Counted from the stretch's first letter, positions 8,550 through 18,371 are shown. The stretch: 51,487 bases of DNA from Gemmatimonadales bacterium UBA1120 (GCA_002313925.1 DCAZ01000063.1:1-51487), one strand, 5' to 3'. Translations and numbers: made by a program. Notes: generated from the sequence alone by a model not told the origin.

Positions 8550-10271
8550 ATGAACTTGGGTATACAAGCCGCACTCGCTCTCTTCCCAATCGCACTCGGG
8601 GGGGGGCTGCTGATCGGCTTCCGTATCGCTGCCAAACACGCCATGCCTGCTGCCTACGTTGCTGCCGTCGCCGTAGGATTCATAGCGTGGCAGATGACCC
8701 CTTCTCGGGTGGCAGCGGCTTCGATCGAAGGGCTCTTCATCAGCTTCGATCTGCTGTTCATCATCTTCGGTGCAATCCTGCTGCTACACACACTTGAGCG
8801 CTCCGGGGGGGTCGCCGCTATCAAACGCTCCTTCCATGGCGTGAGTGATGATCGCCGTGTCCAGATCGTGATTGTAGCTTGGCTCTTTGGATCTTTCATC
8901 GAAGGTGCGGCGGGCTTCGGCACTCCGGCTGCCGTGGCTGCCCCACTCCTGGTCGCACTCGGATTTCCCGCAGCGACTTCGGTGATGCTCGGCATGATGA
9001 TCCAGAGCATGGCCGTCACATTTGGGGCTGTCGGAACACCCATCCTCGTAGGCGTTCAGAACGGTCTCGGTGGCGAGGCATTCATGGCTGACCTGACTGC
9101 TGCCGGTCTCACGATGAATGACTTTCTTCGCCTCGTGACCGCGAAGGTCGTCATACTCCATGCTATCGCTGGCTTCCTTATTCCCACATGGATGGTCATC
9201 ATGACGACGCGCTTCTTTGGCGCGAATAAGTCATGGACTGAAGGGCTTTCCATCCTGCCGTTCACGATCTTTGGAGGACTCGCCTTCGCGATCCCATACA
9301 TCCTTTTTGGGACTTTCCTTGGACCCGAATTCCCATCCCTCCTCGGAGCGCCGGTGGGCCTCATTATCGTCGTTTGGGTAGCGCGCCAAGGATGGCTCCT
9401 TCCTGACGACACATGGGACTTCCCTGAGCGCAAGACCTGGGATCAGTCCTGGATCAGTGGTTTGGAGGAAGAACTCGCTGACGTGCCAGAGGGACGGGGA
9501 ATCTCTACCGCGATGGCCTGGACACCCTATGCCCTTCTCGGTGCGATCCTCGTAATCACGAGGCTTGAAACGATACCAGGCACGGAGATCCTGGTGCCAG
9601 TTCGCGGATGGCTCCAGTCGGTCGCCATCACATGGTCCGATATTCTCGGGTCCGGGATCACCGCTTCCACCACGCCACTATATCTACCAGGCTTTGTATT
9701 GCTGGTCGTCGTGGCCATTACGGCGGTTCTGCATCGAATGGAGATATCGGAGCTGACCGAAGCTATGAAGTCGTCTACCAAGGTCTTAATGGGCGCCGGC
9801 ATAGTGCTGGTATTCACTGTTCCTATGGTACGCGTCTATATCAACTCGGACGTGAACGGTGCAGGTATCGCGTCGATGCCACTCGCCATGGCTGAGTGGG
9901 TGGCGCAGAACGTCGGACAGGTATGGCCTTTCTTCGCCGGGATAACCGGAGCATTGGGCGCCTTCATCGCCGGCTCGAACACGGTCAGCAACCTTACGTT
10001 TGCAGCTTTCCAGTACGGTGTCGCTGAGCGCCTAACCATGTCGACTGTCATGATCGTTTCGCTCCAGGCGGTGGGTGCGGCCGCAGGGAATATGATCGCC
10101 ATCCACAACGTCGTCGCCGCATCTGCAACCGTAGGCCTTCTTGGCAAAGAAGGTGACACGTTACGGAAGACAATTCTCCCTACGATCTACTATCTACTCG
10201 TCTTGGGTGTCCTAGGACTTTTGGCAATTCACGTCCTGGGGGTGACCGATCCCCTTATGGGATCTGGTTGA
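8550..10271 (+). CDS. lldP: L-lactate permease (LctP/LldP) family transporter
   Basis: 573-residue polytopic membrane protein of the LctP family, which imports L-lactate, D-lactate or glycolate by proton symport. The family signature GSFIEGAAGFGTPAAVAAPLL is present around residue 113-133, preceded by helices with ILLLHTLERSGG, and followed by MIQSMAVTFGAVGTPILVG. A C-terminal half repeats the same type of hairpin (FFAGITGALGAFIAGSNTVSN). Length matches the family (~550). No lactate dehydrogenase genes are adjacent, so the substrate (lactate versus glycolate) is open. It converges with the creatininase gene. Confidence 0.85.
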   Translation: MNLGIQAALALFPIALGGGLLIGFRIAAKHAMPAAYVAAVAVGFIAWQMTPSRVAAASIEGLFISFDLLFIIFGAILLLHTLERSGGVAAIKRSFHGVSDDRRVQIVIVAWLFGSFIEGAAGFGTPAAVAAPLLVALGFPAATSVMLGMMIQSMAVTFGAVGTPILVGVQNGLGGEAFMADLTAAGLTMNDFLRLVTAKVVILHAIAGFLIPTWMVIMTTRFFGANKSWTEGLSILPFTIFGGLAFAIPYILFGTFLGPEFPSLLGAPVGLIIVVWVARQGWLLPDDTWDFPERKTWDQSWISGLEEELADVPEGRGISTAMAWTPYALLGAILVITRLETIPGTEILVPVRGWLQSVAITWSDILGSGITASTTPLYLPGFVLLVVVAITAVLHRMEISELTEAMKSSTKVLMGAGIVLVFTVPMVRVYINSDVNGAGIASMPLAMAEWVAQNVGQVWPFFAGITGALGAFIAGSNTVSNLTFAAFQYGVAERLTMSTVMIVSLQAVGAAAGNMIAIHNVVAASATVGLLGKEGDTLRKTILPTIYYLLVLGVLGLLAIHVLGVTDPLMGSG

Positions 10272-10336
10272 TCGGCTCTAGGGACGGATGAGTACCGAAG
10301 AGTAGCCCTAAGGCCAAGAATTCTTAGCGGTTGATG

Positions 10337-11095
10337 CTACTTCCGGAGCGCAGCCGCCATACCGTCAGCTGCATATTCAATACAGCGTTCCCCTATCTCA
10401 AGACTCATACCCTGGGCGTCCCCTAGGACACCGTTCGGAGTAACCGCACGAAAGCCATCTCTGAAAATCCGCTCAGATAAAGCGTCATCGAAGTCTGCCA
10501 GGTAGCCCTTTTCTGCAAGATCTTCACGCACCAGATCTGGCCTGATACAGAGCATTTCTGAACTCTCTGCAATGTCCGCATGTCCACCTACGCGAGTGAC
10601 AAATTCGGGTGCCTCAGATGCAACTGCACTCTTCCAGCATTGCATGAAGCCAACCAGATCTGTGTAGGCATCAACTTCGCAATCTGGCTCCACCGCCAAA
10701 CGAAGATTCTCTAACATGTCCGCAAGAGGGGCGAAGTTGCCACCATGCGAAGGCACAAAACACACACGCTGAAATCCATGACGAGAGAGACTCACAGCAT
10801 AGTCTGTACACAACGCCTCTAACGTCTGTTGTCGTATCGAAAGTGTTCCTGGGAAGGCCATATGATGTTCCGAACAACCCACGCGGATGGTGGGTGCAAC
10901 AAGAGCATCACCCAGTCGTAGAGCAACCTCCAATGCTAGCCGGTCGCCACGAACTGCATCAACCAACAAAGGCAAGTGGGGACCATGCTGCTCAACCGCA
11001 CCAACCGCAACTACAATAGTTGTGTAGCCGTCTTGCAATGCGCGCGTGACCTCGGGGAAGGTCAATTCCTCTAACAGTAAGTTCTGTTGACTCAT
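10337..11095 (-). CDS. Creatininase-family amidohydrolase
   Basis: 252-residue member of the creatininase/MftE-type metal amidohydrolase family. Metal-site residues are E35 and H37 in AVEQHGPHLPL, D46 in LLVDAVRGD, H117 in SHGGN, and a C-terminal GGHADIAESSEML with the acidic ligand. Such enzymes hydrolyse cyclic amides (creatinine), formamidopyrimidines or, in mycofactocin synthesis, a peptide precursor; neighbours do not choose between them. An in-frame TTG (11104) is also possible but the ATG at 11095 is preferred. It ends facing lldP with only a weak hairpin between. Confidence 0.82.
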   Translation of the reverse strand: MSQQNLLLEELTFPEVTRALQDGYTTIVVAVGAVEQHGPHLPLLVDAVRGDRLALEVALRLGDALVAPTIRVGCSEHHMAFPGTLSIRQQTLEALCTDYAVSLSRHGFQRVCFVPSHGGNFAPLADMLENLRLAVEPDCEVDAYTDLVGFMQCWKSAVASEAPEFVTRVGGHADIAESSEMLCIRPDLVREDLAEKGYLADFDDALSERIFRDGFRAVTPNGVLGDAQGMSLEIGERCIEYAADGMAAALRK

Positions 11096-11173
11096 GCTGG
11101 GCAACCTAAGGAATGATGGGAGATCGCCCTAGGAGGACACAGTCCACCTTTCCTCAGCTACATCAGTAACTCC

Positions 11174-12286
11174 CTAGTTACAACTCGCTTGACACTTCGC
11201 TGCAAGTAGACGATTGAGGACTCCCTGGTATCCGGACCAGGACGTGGAGCTATATCCGCGACCATCCCCAACAGCAGTCTTGTGTGCTACTACCATCGCG
11301 AGTGCAGGCAAGACAGTGATGTACTGACCGTAGGCTCCTTTTGCCGTATAGGCTCTAGAGTAGAGAGGCGAAACCGAAGGGCTATCCCAAATCCACCACA
11401 TATAGCCGTAACCGAATGCACCGGAGCGCCTGGATGTTGGGTTCATCTGCTCTCGATGGGTTACCAAGGACGTAACCTCACGCACCCAACTTTCTGGAAT
11501 CAGCCGGCGGCCGTCCCAAATGCCCTTTTGCAGCATCAGTTGGCCTACCCGAGCCATATCGCGGGTTGAGAGCCACATGTGATAGGCAGGGTAGATGGAC
11601 CGATTGAGATTTCCACTCTTTTCTTGTCTTGAGCGCTGGAAGTCTTCAAACCCCAGAGGCTCTGCAAGATCCGTCATTAGAGCGTCAAAAATCTCTCCAC
11701 CGGTCATCAACTCAAACACAGCCCCAGCTGCATTGAAATCCCAATTGTTGTAGAGGAAATAGGAACCAGGATCTTGGGACCCTCTCACGGGTGCAGAATC
11801 AGAATCATCTCCACTATTCGAAGCCTCGTGATAAACGCCCGACCTTGCTGTGAGAAGATGCCGCACTGTCGCCCGTCGCTCGATTTCCAGGAGGCCCCCA
11901 TGGTCATCCATCCCCAGTTCTTCCAACGTCTGGTCTAGGTCAATGGTACCGTCAGCGACGTAAGGCCCGTAGATCATCGCGAGAATGCTCTTACGAACCG
12001 ACGCTACATATGAAAGCTCCTCCAGGTCCCCGTAGTGCAGCAGCACCTTTCCATCGACAACCACCATGAGGCCTGTCGTATTGAGTGTGGAGAGGTACTC
12101 TGGAAGCATCTCGAGAGCAGTTCGATTAAAGCCGGCATCTTCCGGAGTGGGCCATTGAGACCATGTCGAGTCGAGAGGCCCTCCGAAGCCTGTAGGTGAC
12201 GAGCACGCATAGGTGCCCAGGGAAACCGTAAGCACAAAGATGCAACTCGAAACCCTCCCTCTACTCATGAGCCACCGCACACTCAT
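11174..12286 (-). CDS. Lipoprotein serine hydrolase, class C beta-lactamase fold
   Basis: 370-residue exported serine hydrolase. The N-terminus is a lipoprotein signal with lipobox L-G-T-Y-A-C28. Catalytic motifs of the class C beta-lactamase/esterase/6-aminohexanoate-dimer hydrolase fold are seen: S96-V-R-K99 (S-x-x-K), Y179-N-N (Y-x-N) and a C-terminal HKTA in place of K-T-G. Such proteins include esterases, D-aminopeptidases and oligomer hydrolases. True penicillin resistance is unlikely from the His-Lys-Thr-Ala motif, but that is inference. ATG 12286 is used; ATG 12268 would also leave an intact lipoprotein signal. Divergent from the acyl-CoA synthetase. Confidence 0.82.
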   Translation of the reverse strand: MSVRWLMSRGRVSSCIFVLTVSLGTYACSSPTGFGGPLDSTWSQWPTPEDAGFNRTALEMLPEYLSTLNTTGLMVVVDGKVLLHYGDLEELSYVASVRKSILAMIYGPYVADGTIDLDQTLEELGMDDHGGLLEIERRATVRHLLTARSGVYHEASNSGDDSDSAPVRGSQDPGSYFLYNNWDFNAAGAVFELMTGGEIFDALMTDLAEPLGFEDFQRSRQEKSGNLNRSIYPAYHMWLSTRDMARVGQLMLQKGIWDGRRLIPESWVREVTSLVTHREQMNPTSRRSGAFGYGYMWWIWDSPSVSPLYSRAYTAKGAYGQYITVLPALAMVVAHKTAVGDGRGYSSTSWSGYQGVLNRLLAAKCQASCN

Positions 12287-12483
12287 CCTTTTGCAATCTC
12301 CATCCTTCGAACCAGTTCCGCGTTCAACAATACACGACCGATCCTACTGGTGCTGGCCGGAACTCGACACATCTAACCACCCTGCAATCATAGAAAGAGA
12401 TCTATTTCTTGGATTGCCAGAGGATCGGACAGAGGGGTAGCTTCGCTTCCGGTTCTATACCGCGGCACATGAGGAGACAAGCC

Positions 12484-14094
12484 ATGCGCGGCCGTATGAT
12501 GGAGGTCCCCCTACTCGTTTCATCACTTATCGAGCATGCCGGAGACGTTTACCCCGACCAAGAGATTGTCACCCGCACTGTAGAAGGACCAATCCACCGG
12601 TACACCTGGAGTGACGCCCGTGCGCGTGCCAGAAGATTAGGGAGCGCGCTGGTGGCTCAGGGAATCAGAGAAGGTGACCGTTTAGGTACCTTGGCCTGGA
12701 ATACACACCGCCATCTTGAGGTCTATTACGGCGTGTCTGGTATCGGTGGAGTATGCCACACACTAAACCCGAGGCTGCATCCCACTCAGCTGGTCTACAT
12801 CGTCAATCACGCGGAGGATCGCGTTCTGTTTGTAGACCTAACCTTCGTTCCACTGGTGGAAGCCGTGGCGGAACAAATCCCTAACGTGGAAACCGTTGTT
12901 GTGCTCACGGATTCTGAACACATGCCGAAAACCTCCTTGGGTAACGCGGTCTCCTACGAGGACTTTATCATCGATGGTGATATTGATTTCGATTGGCCTC
13001 ATCTTGATGAGCAAGCTGCCGCTGCACTTTGCTATACCTCCGGCACGACTGGGAACCCGAAGGGAGCACTGTACAGTAATCGGTCTACAGTGTTGCACGC
13101 GTTCGGGATCTGCATGCCAGATGTGTTCGACCTAAAAGCAGCCAGTACAGTACTCCCTATCGTGCCAATGTTTCACGCGTGCGCTTGGGGAATTCCATAC
13201 GCAGCAGCAGCAACAGGATCAAAAATAGTTTTTCCCGGCCCACGATATGATCCTGATGCACTTTCCGACCTGATGTCCCAAGAAGATGTAACGTACTGTG
13301 CGGGAGTCCCTTCAGTGTTCATCCCATTGGTTCAATACTGGAAGGATACTGGTTCAAAACCGGAATCTCTGAACATGGTAGTCGTAGGAGGCGCCGCACC
13401 TCCCCGTGCACTCATAGCGACAATGGAGGGTGAGTTCGGTATCGAGTTTAGACATGCCTGGGGCATGACTGAGATGAGCCCACTCGGTTCGGTCAACACC
13501 CTTCTGCCAACCCACCGAGCCCAGTCTGTCGAGGAGTATTCACACTTCCAGACTAAGCAAGGTAGACCGCCGTTCGGCGTGCAGATTCGAATCGTGGACG
13601 ACGATGGAAAACCACTTCCCCATGATGGAATCATGTTCGGAGAGTTGCAAGTTCGAGGGTCTTGGGTGGTTGATGGATACTTCAAGGAGGAAGAATCAAG
13701 ACTCACCCCTGACGGTTGGTTTCCCACGGGAGATGTCGCAACTATCGATAGCCAGTCTTACATCCAAATCACCGACCGCACCAAAGACCTAATCAAATCA
13801 GGAGGCGAGTGGATCAGTTCTATTGATGTAGAGAATACAGCGATGGGACACCCCGACATCGTCATGGCCGCAGTCATTGGTATCCCGCACGAAAAGTGGG
13901 GTGAACGTCCACTCATGATCGCAGTGCCGACCCCGGACAGTTCGCCAACCAAAGAGTCAGTGCTCGCGTACCTCTCAGCAACACTCGCAAAGTGGCAACT
14001 GCCGGACGATGTAATCTTCGTGGATGAGCTACCGATGGGTGCGACGGGCAAGGTGCGTAAAGTCACACTGCGCGAAGAATACGGAGGCGAGTGA
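12484..14094 (+). CDS. Acyl-CoA synthetase (AMP-dependent, fatty-acid type)
   Basis: 536-residue ANL-superfamily adenylating enzyme that activates a carboxylic acid, probably a medium or long-chain fatty acid, to acyl-AMP and then acyl-CoA. Visible are the P-loop A3 motif YTSGTTGNPKG, the A5 region AWGMTEMSP, the A7/A8 hinge GWFPTGDVATI...DRTKDLIKSGGEW, and the A10 lysine in ATGKVRK near the end. GAGGAG at 12471-12476, seven bases before ATG 12484, sets the start; the N-terminus MMEVPLLVSSLIEHAG is that of AlkK/TtLC-FACS-type enzymes. It is one of two such genes within 4 kb; the other is on the opposite strand. Confidence 0.88.
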   Translation: MRGRMMEVPLLVSSLIEHAGDVYPDQEIVTRTVEGPIHRYTWSDARARARRLGSALVAQGIREGDRLGTLAWNTHRHLEVYYGVSGIGGVCHTLNPRLHPTQLVYIVNHAEDRVLFVDLTFVPLVEAVAEQIPNVETVVVLTDSEHMPKTSLGNAVSYEDFIIDGDIDFDWPHLDEQAAAALCYTSGTTGNPKGALYSNRSTVLHAFGICMPDVFDLKAASTVLPIVPMFHACAWGIPYAAAATGSKIVFPGPRYDPDALSDLMSQEDVTYCAGVPSVFIPLVQYWKDTGSKPESLNMVVVGGAAPPRALIATMEGEFGIEFRHAWGMTEMSPLGSVNTLLPTHRAQSVEEYSHFQTKQGRPPFGVQIRIVDDDGKPLPHDGIMFGELQVRGSWVVDGYFKEEESRLTPDGWFPTGDVATIDSQSYIQITDRTKDLIKSGGEWISSIDVENTAMGHPDIVMAAVIGIPHEKWGERPLMIAVPTPDSSPTKESVLAYLSATLAKWQLPDDVIFVDELPMGATGKVRKVTLREEYGGE

Positions 14095-14189
14095 AGGTGC
14101 TCACGATAAGAAATTGGATGACGAAACCTGAACTGCATCGTATCTTATGGGAGTCGGACCCAGATGCGTCCAAGACCTGGAGTTGAAGT

Positions 14190-14756
14190 ATGAAAGAGCA
14201 ATCACGACTCAGAGGCATTGCCCTTTCACTCGCATTCCTGCTTGGAATGACAGGCTGTGCTCATGCCGTCAACGCTGGCCTGGGTCTGCTCGGAGTTGAT
14301 AGAGACCGAGCCGAAAACCCCTTTGGAAGTTGGAGTCGTTCTGATCGTGGTGGGCAGATGTCTAGTGGGTATCAGCACGCACCCACACTCGACTTCTGGA
14401 CTGGCTTTGGGTCACGGTCACAGCCCCACTCAATGTCACGGAGCCTCTTTCAGGGGCTCAACCCAGCACCCTATGGATCCTGTCTAGCTGTCCCATTGGG
14501 GCTCGGCCAAATCCTACCGATTGCGAATGGCACCCCATCTCGCACACTTCAGAAAGTAGGTCCGATCGAGATTGGAGTGGCCGGTAATCTCGCGGGGGCG
14601 GGAAGTATCCTGGGTATGAATGGTACTAGTTTCGCTCAGCAGGCTCTGGCAACAAGCGCGGCGCTCGGATCACAGGGGCCAACCTGCGGATACTCCTTAT
14701 TCCTGTTCCTGACTCCAGCTGGGTCGGCGAACGATCCTGTAAGCATCCTCCGATAG
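14190..14756 (+). CDS. Small lipoprotein of unknown function
   Basis: 188 residues, not recognised. A clear lipoprotein signal opens it: basic MKEQSRLR, a hydrophobic stretch, and lipobox G-M-T-G-C22. The mature part is rich in Gly/Ser/Pro with two Cys (PYGSC, PTCGYS) that could form a disulfide, and ends without any membrane segment. TGGAGT lies nine bases upstream of the ATG. It follows the acyl-CoA synthetase by 95 bases and faces the second one. A periplasmic, membrane-tethered place is likely; no role is proposed. Confidence 0.6.
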   Translation: MKEQSRLRGIALSLAFLLGMTGCAHAVNAGLGLLGVDRDRAENPFGSWSRSDRGGQMSSGYQHAPTLDFWTGFGSRSQPHSMSRSLFQGLNPAPYGSCLAVPLGLGQILPIANGTPSRTLQKVGPIEIGVAGNLAGAGSILGMNGTSFAQQALATSAALGSQGPTCGYSLFLFLTPAGSANDPVSILR

Positions 14757-14780
14757 AGTCTTGGAGAAAGCCCGAAGCTT

Positions 14781-16406
14781 CTAGTCGCTCAAATCTCGAG
14801 CGCGTTCCCTGAGCACAAACTTCTGGATTTTGCCAGTTGATGTCTTTGGCAATTCCTCAAAAACCACAGTCTTGGGAGCCTTGAAGTGTGCCATATGATC
14901 TCGGCAAAAATCGATGATCTCCAGCTCGGTTGTATCGGATCCTTCACGGAGTTCAACGAACGCACACGGTGTCTCTCCCCAGTGATCATCCGGCCTTGCG
15001 ACAACAGCCGCCGCCGAGATCGCCGGATGCCTGTAGAGAACACCCTCAACTTCAATCGAGGAGATATTCTCGCCCCCTGAAATGATGATATCTTTGGACC
15101 TGTCACGGATCTCCGCATACCCGTCCGGATGAAGTACTGCTAAGTCACCTGTGTGAAAGTACCCCCCGGCGAATGCCTCAGACGTTGCAGTCGGGTTCTT
15201 CAAATACCCTTTCATAAGCACGTTCCCACGCATCATGATCTCACCAATCGTTTCTCCATCTGCTGGAACGGGCTCCATGGTCTCCGGGTCCAGTACCGCC
15301 AGTTCTTCCTGAACCACATACGGCACACCCTGCCGGGCCTTGAGTACCGCTTGATCCTCTGTGGGCAATTCATCCCACTCTGGATGCCAGGCACATACAG
15401 TGTTCGGTCCGTAGCACTCCGTCAGTCCATATACATGTGTAACCTCAAGCCCGATCCGGCCTGCTCGGTCAAGCACAGCAGCTGGAGGAGCCGCTCCTGC
15501 TGTCATCATGCGAACCAAGTGTGGAAGGCGCTCGCCACGCCGCTCTGCTTCAGTCGTGACCATATTCACAACGATCGGGGCACCACACATATGTGTGATA
15601 TCCTCTGTCGCGATCAGATCGATGATTTCAGCAGGGTCGACTCCTCGGGTACAGACATTTGTACCAGCGACCGCAGCCACGGTCCAAGGAAAACACCATC
15701 CGTTGCAGTGGAAGAGCGGGAGTGTCCAGAGGTATGTAGGGTTTTGTGGTAGGGACCACTCCAGGGCATTTCCGAGTGCGTTTAGATATGCTCCTCGGTG
15801 ATGGTAGACAACTCCCTTCGGATTCCCTGTTGTTCCGGACGTGTAATTGAGCGCGATCGCGTCCCACTCATCAGGCGGAAAAGACCAGCTTGCATCGATT
15901 GAGCCTTCCTCAACCAAGGCCTCATAGGTCACCTCCCCAATTGAGGAACCTTTAGCTTGGGTGGGGTCCTCAATATCGATGACAAGTGGATCGATTGTCG
16001 CAAAGCGCAAAGCGCCTTCACCCACCTCAGCCAGACCCTGGTCGACCATGAACACCGAGGCTTCTCCGTGATCCAGAATGAAACCAACCATCTCCGCATC
16101 GAGTCTGGTGTTAATCATATTCAGGACCGCACCGGCCATTGGAACGGCAAACGAAAGTTCAACCGCTGCGGGTGTGTTAGGGCAAAGCACAGCAACCGTA
16201 TCATCCCTTCCTACCCCCCGCCGTCTTAGTGCATCAGCTAAACAACAGCAGCGCTGGAAGGTCTCTGCCCAAGTTTGCTCAGTGCCGACGTAACGGATAG
16301 CAGCCCGGTCAGGATACACGCTGGCGGTCCGCTGCAAGAATGACAGAGGTGTAAGCGCCACATGGTTCGCCCCGCGGGGCTCCATATCTTGGTCGTACTT
16401 ACTCAT
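14781..16406 (-). CDS. Acyl-CoA synthetase (AMP-dependent), second copy
   Basis: 541-residue ANL-superfamily acyl-CoA ligase. A3 is NYTSGTTGNPKGVVYHHRGAY, A5 is HVYGLTECYGP, A7/A8 is GYFHTGDLAVLHPDGY...RSKDIIISGGENIS, and the A10 lysine is in KTSTGKIQK. HHRGAYLNALGNALEW and PLFHCNGWCFPW are typical of the bacterial fatty-acyl/dicarboxylate-type ligases related to plant acyl-activating enzymes, a different subfamily from the neighbour at 12484. The frame opens earlier (TTG 16487), but MSKYDQDMEP at ATG 16406 is the better start since the extra residues are not family-like. It might act in beta-oxidation; no other fatty-acid genes are near. Confidence 0.87.
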   Translation of the reverse strand: MSKYDQDMEPRGANHVALTPLSFLQRTASVYPDRAAIRYVGTEQTWAETFQRCCCLADALRRRGVGRDDTVAVLCPNTPAAVELSFAVPMAGAVLNMINTRLDAEMVGFILDHGEASVFMVDQGLAEVGEGALRFATIDPLVIDIEDPTQAKGSSIGEVTYEALVEEGSIDASWSFPPDEWDAIALNYTSGTTGNPKGVVYHHRGAYLNALGNALEWSLPQNPTYLWTLPLFHCNGWCFPWTVAAVAGTNVCTRGVDPAEIIDLIATEDITHMCGAPIVVNMVTTEAERRGERLPHLVRMMTAGAAPPAAVLDRAGRIGLEVTHVYGLTECYGPNTVCAWHPEWDELPTEDQAVLKARQGVPYVVQEELAVLDPETMEPVPADGETIGEIMMRGNVLMKGYLKNPTATSEAFAGGYFHTGDLAVLHPDGYAEIRDRSKDIIISGGENISSIEVEGVLYRHPAISAAAVVARPDDHWGETPCAFVELREGSDTTELEIIDFCRDHMAHFKAPKTVVFEELPKTSTGKIQKFVLRERARDLSD

Positions 16407-16662
16407 CACAGAGCTCTTAAGGAGGAACCGAAGACCCAAAAATGGCTTTGTAAATAGATCCTGGGAGGGCCTGAGAAACGAGGCCAAGCTATCGCCACAC
16501 GTTTCTACGGGCGAGGCGTCAACGTTTCATATATCAGTTCAAACCCGTAACTGACACAAGGACTCGCGTGATTTATAGAGACAACCCACCTTGTCAGCGT
16601 GGATTGTGGTCCAGGAACCGGTGCTCACGCCCCCTGGTCGTACCCTCTTGATGGAGGCAAGT

Positions 16663-17706
16663 ATGCGTGCTTCTCCGATGCTGATTCTCGCACCCTTAAT
16701 GGCATTGGCTCTGCCCGCGCAGCCCGGGATAGCCCAAACCAATACTGACCCTGAGCTGACAGAATGGATGGTACCGTACGAAGCCTCACGGCCTCGGGAC
16801 CCCATGGTAGGCCCTGACGGGCAAGTATGGTTTGTCGGTCAGACAGCTGACTACGTTTCGGTGCTCAATCCCGAGACAGGTGAGTTCAAGAAATACGACC
16901 TCGAAGAAGGGGCAGGACCACACAACCTAGTCGTCGATGACGACGGAATGGTCTGGTATTCGGGGAATCGTGCTACACACATCGGCATGCTCAATCCAAA
17001 TACCGGTGATATCACCAAATACAGGATGCCCAACGAGGCAGTGCGTGATCCCCACACGCTCATCTTTGACTCTCAGGGCGATATTTGGTTCACCGCCCAG
17101 CAAGCGAACTATATAGGTAAATTTTCTAGGGAGACCGGTGAAATTCGTCTCTTGGAATCCTTGCAGGTCGAGGGGTCTCGCCGTGGTAATTCCAGCCGTC
17201 CTTACGGTATCGTGATCGACTCGCAAGATCGTCCTTGGATCGCACTCTTCAACACGAATCACATTGGAACAGTGGATCCAGAGACGTTTGAGTTAAAGAC
17301 CTATGAACTACCGGAAAATGCACGCCCCCGACGAATCGGGATCACCTCCGATGATATCATCTGGTATGGAGACTGGACTCGCGGCTCGCTGGGACGCCTT
17401 GATCCCGAAACGGGCGAAGTGACCGAGTTCGAATTCCCGAATGGAGCTGACTCGCGGCCATACGGTATGGCCGTTGATGATTCAGACCGCATCTGGATCG
17501 TCGAGACCGGTATCGAACCGAATAATTTTGTGGGCTTCGACCCTATGACCGGCAAGTTCTTCAGCCAGACTGTTGTTGAAAGCGGAGGCGGCACGATCCG
17601 CCACATGTACTTTGACGCCGAAACCAACTCCGTATGGTTTGGTGCTGATACCAATACGGTTGGAGTGGCCAAGCTTCCACCGCGGAGGCGAGCCGTCTCC
17701 CATTGA
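16663..17706 (+). CDS. Exported Vgb-like (virginiamycin B lyase-type) beta-propeller
   Basis: 347-residue exported beta-propeller of the streptogramin-lyase (Vgb) type. Sec signal MRASPMLILAPLMALALPAQ. Repeating blades of the form GPDGQVWFVGQTADYVSVLNPETG, DDDGMVWYSGNRATHIGMLN and SQGDIWFTAQQANYIGKF recur about every 43 residues, roughly six to seven blades. GGAGG at 16653-16657 fixes the ATG at 16663. Most exported Vgb-like proteins of environmental bacteria are not antibiotic-resistance enzymes, so resistance is not claimed. Its stop overlaps the start of the next, heme-motif protein, so the two are translationally coupled and may work together. Confidence 0.82.
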   Translation: MRASPMLILAPLMALALPAQPGIAQTNTDPELTEWMVPYEASRPRDPMVGPDGQVWFVGQTADYVSVLNPETGEFKKYDLEEGAGPHNLVVDDDGMVWYSGNRATHIGMLNPNTGDITKYRMPNEAVRDPHTLIFDSQGDIWFTAQQANYIGKFSRETGEIRLLESLQVEGSRRGNSSRPYGIVIDSQDRPWIALFNTNHIGTVDPETFELKTYELPENARPRRIGITSDDIIWYGDWTRGSLGRLDPETGEVTEFEFPNGADSRPYGMAVDDSDRIWIVETGIEPNNFVGFDPMTGKFFSQTVVESGGGTIRHMYFDAETNSVWFGADTNTVGVAKLPPRRRAVSH

Positions 17707-18371
17707 TGGGCATTACATCTACGGCAATGGCCGCCACCCTCGCACTCACAGGGGTGGCGGCCATTTCTGCTTTCAATCCTGAAGGGCCACCACTGGGTCA
17801 CACAGGAGGATTCGGAGAACCCACTTGCATCACTTGTCACGAAGGTAGTGATCTCAATGCGTTCGGGGGGCGCCTCACAATTGAGGGCCTCCCAAATGAA
17901 TACGTTCAAGGTGAGCGCTATCTCTTGACTGTGCTCCTTGAGGCTGAAGAAACCGACCTGGCTGGCTTCCAACTCGCAGTCCGTTATGGAACTGGAGGAG
18001 AGGAAGGACTTAATGCCGGTGAAATTCATCCAATTGACGACCGGGTCTCAATCAGCATAAGCACTAAAGGTGTGCAGTACGCCCATCAGACTCGCCAGGG
18101 GTCAAGTATGTCAGCGCCCGACTCAACCTCTTGGTCCATGCAGTGGATTGCTCCTTCCACCGGGAACAGTGTCGTGTTCCATGTGGCCGCAAACTCAGGG
18201 AACGGCGATAACTCACCACTGAGTGACCTGGTCTATACAGCGGATCTCAGCGTCGATGCAGGGCCATCCCCACTCGGGTGGCGCATAGTACTATTTAGCG
18301 CACTTCCCCTGCTGCTGTTGATGGCCTTATGGATCTCTCGATCTTCCGCAGATAGACAAGTGCCCTCCTGA
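17706..18371 (+). CDS. Exported Reeler/choice-of-anchor V-like protein with heme c motif
   Basis: 221 residues. N-terminal signal (MGITSTAMAATLALTGVAAISA), then CITCH, a C-x-x-C-H heme c attachment site, at the head of a beta-rich domain with ERYLLTVLLEAEETDLAGFQLAVRY resembling the Reeler/choice-of-anchor V domains often found beside such heme motifs. It ends with one membrane helix (VLFSALPLLLLMALWI) and a basic tail, so the protein is membrane-anchored with the domain in the periplasm. The ATG at 17706 overlaps the previous stop (TGATG). It may pass electrons or bind a ligand with the coupled Vgb-like propeller; that is inference. Confidence 0.72.
   Translation: MGITSTAMAATLALTGVAAISAFNPEGPPLGHTGGFGEPTCITCHEGSDLNAFGGRLTIEGLPNEYVQGERYLLTVLLEAEETDLAGFQLAVRYGTGGEEGLNAGEIHPIDDRVSISISTKGVQYAHQTRQGSSMSAPDSTSWSMQWIAPSTGNSVVFHVAANSGNGDNSPLSDLVYTADLSVDAGPSPLGWRIVLFSALPLLLLMALWISRSSADRQVPS

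Noticed and set aside
10274..10315. Imperfect hairpin (GGCTCTAGGG / CCCTAAGGCC) between lldP and the creatininase gene
   Set aside because: Two mismatches in ten pairs, a 22-base loop and no T-run; too weak to call a terminator.
11174..12286. Beta-lactamase resistance gene
   Set aside because: S-x-x-K and Y-x-N are shared with esterases and dimer hydrolases; the third motif is H-K-T-A and not the K-T-G of beta-lactamases.
16663..17706. Streptogramin resistance gene
   Set aside because: Fold similarity to Vgb is clear, but exported propellers of this kind are widespread and not resistance enzymes by default.
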